Assembly (NCBI GenBank): GCA_011524785.1
Contig: WTJQ01000071.1
Location: forward strand, 1 to 7,800
Reading direction: 5' to 3'
Source: Planctomycetota bacterium
GTDB taxonomy: Bacteria > Planctomycetota > UBA1135 > GCA-002686595
Length of the DNA stretch: 7,800 bases
Part shown: positions 6,138 through 7,800 of the stretch, piece by piece
How the letters are laid out: every line of letters begins with the position of its first letter
Position numbering within the stretch: the first letter of the stretch is position 1
Position numbers and translations under genes: made by a program
Notes under the pieces: model-generated
What the model was told of the DNA's origin: nothing
Database searches by the model: none
Seen by the model: only the letters and a program-made list of their open reading frames with translations

Positions 6138-7800
6138 GCCGCAAGAGCCTCTCGCTCCGCGGCGCGTTCCTCGGAGCGCTCCTGGCGAGCCTCGGCGCAC
6201 AGGCCCGGGCAGCAGGCCTGCAAGAGGAGGCGCCCTGGACGCAGCGCGCGGACCTCCCCGACCCCGTCGGCGTGGCGGGCCCCGTCGTCGGGCCCGTGCG
6301 AGCGGGCCTCCGTGCAGCCGGTGGGGCCAACTTCCCGGACGCCGCGCCCTGGGACGGGGGCGCCAAGGTCTACCACGACTCGATTCACCTGCTGCCGGAG
6401 CCGGGCGGGGCGTGGCGCACGCTGGAGGACCGCCTGCCCGCGCCCGTTGCCTATCCCGTGACGGTGAGCACGTCCCGTGGACTGATCGTCGTCGGCGGGC
6501 ACGACGCGGACCGCGTGCACGACGAGGTGCTGCGGCTCGACGTGGTCGACGGCCGGCTCGTCGTGGAGGAGCTGCCGCCGCTGCCCCATCCGCTGACCCA
6601 TGCCGGGGGGGGCCTGGTCGGGTCCCAGCTGATCGTGGTCGGTGGTCAGGCGGAGGCAGCCGGCTCTCCAGGCAACTCCGTGCTCGTGCTCGACCTCGCG
6701 CTCGAGGGCACGGACGCCTTCGGCTGGGAGGAGCGCGCGCCCATGCCCGGGCCGCGGCGCGGCCTGCCGGTGGCGTGCCAGGTCGGTGGGCAGCTGCTCG
6801 TTGTCAGCGGGCGCGACTACGGGCCGGCGCGAGCCGAGGGGGAGCCGCCCTTCGCGTTCCACGCCGACCTGCTGCGCTACGACCCGCGTGCGGATCGGTG
6901 GACGGAGGCGGCAGCGCTCGCGCTCGACGGACGACCGCTCTGCGTCATGGCGGGGGCCGCGGTGCCGGTCGGAGAGGACCGGGCCTGGCTGTTGGGGGGC
7001 GCCAGCGGCGAGGTCCTGCAGCAGCTGGTCGACCTCGAGGCGGCTGGTGACGAGGAGGCCCGGCTGGAGCTCCTCCGCAACCATCCCGGCTTCTCGTCCG
7101 CGGTGCTGGAGGTCGGTCCCACCGGAGGCGTCCGCGAGGTTGCTGCGGCGCGTGCTGCCCAGCCGCTCCCCGTCACGACCCAAGCCGTGCTCTGGCGCGG
7201 CGAGGCGTGGCTCGTCAGCGGCGAGGTGCGTCCCGGCGTGCGGACGGCCGGCGTCATGAGCCTCTCCCTGCCGGGGCGCGGTGGCTTCGGGTCCGCCAAC
7301 TGGGTCACCCTGGGCCTCTACCTGCTGGGGATGGTCGCCATCGGCTGGGCCTGCAGCCGGCGCGTGCACGGCGCCGAGGACTTCTTCCTCGCCGGGCGCC
7401 GCATCCCCTGGTGGGCGGCTGGGCTCTCGATCTTCGGCACCCAGCTCTCGGCCATCACCTTCATGGCCATCCCGGCGACGGCGTACGGGGACGACTGGTC
7501 CCGCATGGTCGGCAACCTGACCCTGCTGGTCGTGCTGCCCATCGCCGCGCTGGTGTTCGTGCCGCTCTTCTGTCGCGCGGGCGTGAGCACGGCCTACCAG
7601 CTCCTCGGGCAGCGCTTCGGGACGGGCGTCCAGCGCCTCGGCGCCGCGCTGTTCGTCCTCGTCCAGCTGGGGCGCATGGGCATCGTGCTGTTCCTGCCCG
7701 CGATCGCGCTCGCCACGGTGACGGGCATCTCGGTCGAGGCCTGCATCCTGCTGATGGGCCTGCTCTGCATCCTCTACACGGTGATGGGCGGCTTCGAGGC
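6134..7800 (+). CDS. Sialate mutarotase (kelch) fused to a sodium:solute symporter, 3' partial
   Basis: The frame from ATG 6134 has no stop through 7800 (555 codons plus 2 bases), so the C-terminal part is missing. Residues 1-26 are a signal peptide (basic SRK and R9, hydrophobic core, AQARA cleavage region). Residues 34-378 form a kelch beta-propeller like NanM/YjhT, which speeds alpha-to-beta conversion of free sialic acid in the periplasm. Motifs are LPDPVGVAG (41-49), GGANFPDAAPWDGG (63-76), repeated VVGG strands, and SGEVRPGVRT (362-371). E364 and R370 match the spacing of Glu209 and Arg215 of E. coli NanM. From residue 389 the protein is an SSS-family transporter: TM0 389-407, then EDFFLAGRRIPWWAAGLS (415-432), a TM1 with GTQLSAITF (435-443), STAYQLLGQRFG (485-496), TM3 with LGRMGIVLFLP (512-522), and YTVMGG (548-553). 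An outside N terminus is normal for PutP-type symporters, so the propeller would sit in the periplasm. It overlaps nanA by 4 bases and has no obvious ribosome binding site of its own. The predicted role is uptake of sialic acid with Na+. Confidence 0.88.
   Translation, partial: MSRKSLSLRGAFLGALLASLGAQARAAGLQEEAPWTQRADLPDPVGVAGPVVGPVRAGLRAAGGANFPDAAPWDGGAKVYHDSIHLLPEPGGAWRTLEDRLPAPVAYPVTVSTSRGLIVVGGHDADRVHDEVLRLDVVDGRLVVEELPPLPHPLTHAGGGLVGSQLIVVGGQAEAAGSPGNSVLVLDLALEGTDAFGWEERAPMPGPRRGLPVACQVGGQLLVVSGRDYGPARAEGEPPFAFHADLLRYDPRADRWTEAAALALDGRPLCVMAGAAVPVGEDRAWLLGGASGEVLQQLVDLEAAGDEEARLELLRNHPGFSSAVLEVGPTGGVREVAAARAAQPLPVTTQAVLWRGEAWLVSGEVRPGVRTAGVMSLSLPGRGGFGSANWVTLGLYLLGMVAIGWACSRRVHGAEDFFLAGRRIPWWAAGLSIFGTQLSAITFMAIPATAYGDDWSRMVGNLTLLVVLPIAALVFVPLFCRAGVSTAYQLLGQRFGTGVQRLGAALFVLVQLGRMGIVLFLPAIALATVTGISVEACILLMGLLCILYTVMGGFE

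Noticed and set aside
6134..7258. Kelch domain considered as a galactose oxidase or other kelch enzyme
   Set aside because: The GVAG, GGANFP and GEVRPGVRT motifs and the neighbouring nanA point to the NanM-type mutarotase. No copper-ligand pattern of galactose oxidase is apparent.
5936..7369. Minus-strand open frame of about 477 codons opposite the mutarotase-transporter gene
   Set aside because: It is low in stop codons because of GC content. Its translation is His/Arg/Gly/Pro-rich with no motif, while the + strand encodes conserved kelch and SSS sequences over the same bases.

Overview
The window is very GC-rich and densely coded. All four recognisable genes lie on the + strand. Two features point to a member of Planctomycetota, probably an uncultured or marine lineage. 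One is the large secreted FG-GAP protein with DCNGNG-type acidic repeats and a C-terminal domain I associate with that phylum. The other is the domain content of the sugar genes: a GH29 enzyme with F5/8C, chitobiase-like and PA14 modules, and a kelch propeller joined to a sodium:solute symporter. This assignment is inference; no rRNA or other marker gene is present.

Layout: (1) positions 3-2753, a secreted beta-propeller-type protein with 14 FG-GAP/VCBS-like repeats, cut at its 5' end by the window edge. (2) Positions 2864-5083, a secreted GH29 alpha-L-fucosidase with three C-terminal accessory modules. (3) Positions 5214-6137, an N-acetylneuraminate lyase with every sialic-acid contact position I can check conserved. 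(4) Position 6134 to the window end, a gene that overlaps the lyase by 4 bases (ATGA). It encodes a signal peptide, a NanM/YjhT-like kelch sialate mutarotase domain in circularly permuted order, and then a sodium:solute symporter. It is still open at position 7800.

Genes 2-4 read as a small sialic acid and fucose scavenging cassette. The extracytoplasmic GH29 enzyme would remove alpha-1,3/1,4-linked fucose from sialofucosylated glycans. The fused propeller would convert the alpha anomer of free sialic acid to the beta form at the mouth of the transporter. The symporter would import it with Na+, and the lyase would split it in the cytoplasm into pyruvate and N-acetylmannosamine. No sialidase and no ManNAc kinase or epimerase is visible in the window. 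The most interesting object is the one-polypeptide mutarotase-transporter, in which the catalytic and ligand-binding positions I can recall from characterised relatives appear conserved in both halves.

The spaces between genes are short (110 and 130 bases). Each holds a TAnnnT -10-like element; the second also holds a 14-bp tandem repeat. I saw no RNA genes, insertion sequences, CRISPR arrays or convincing intrinsic terminators.
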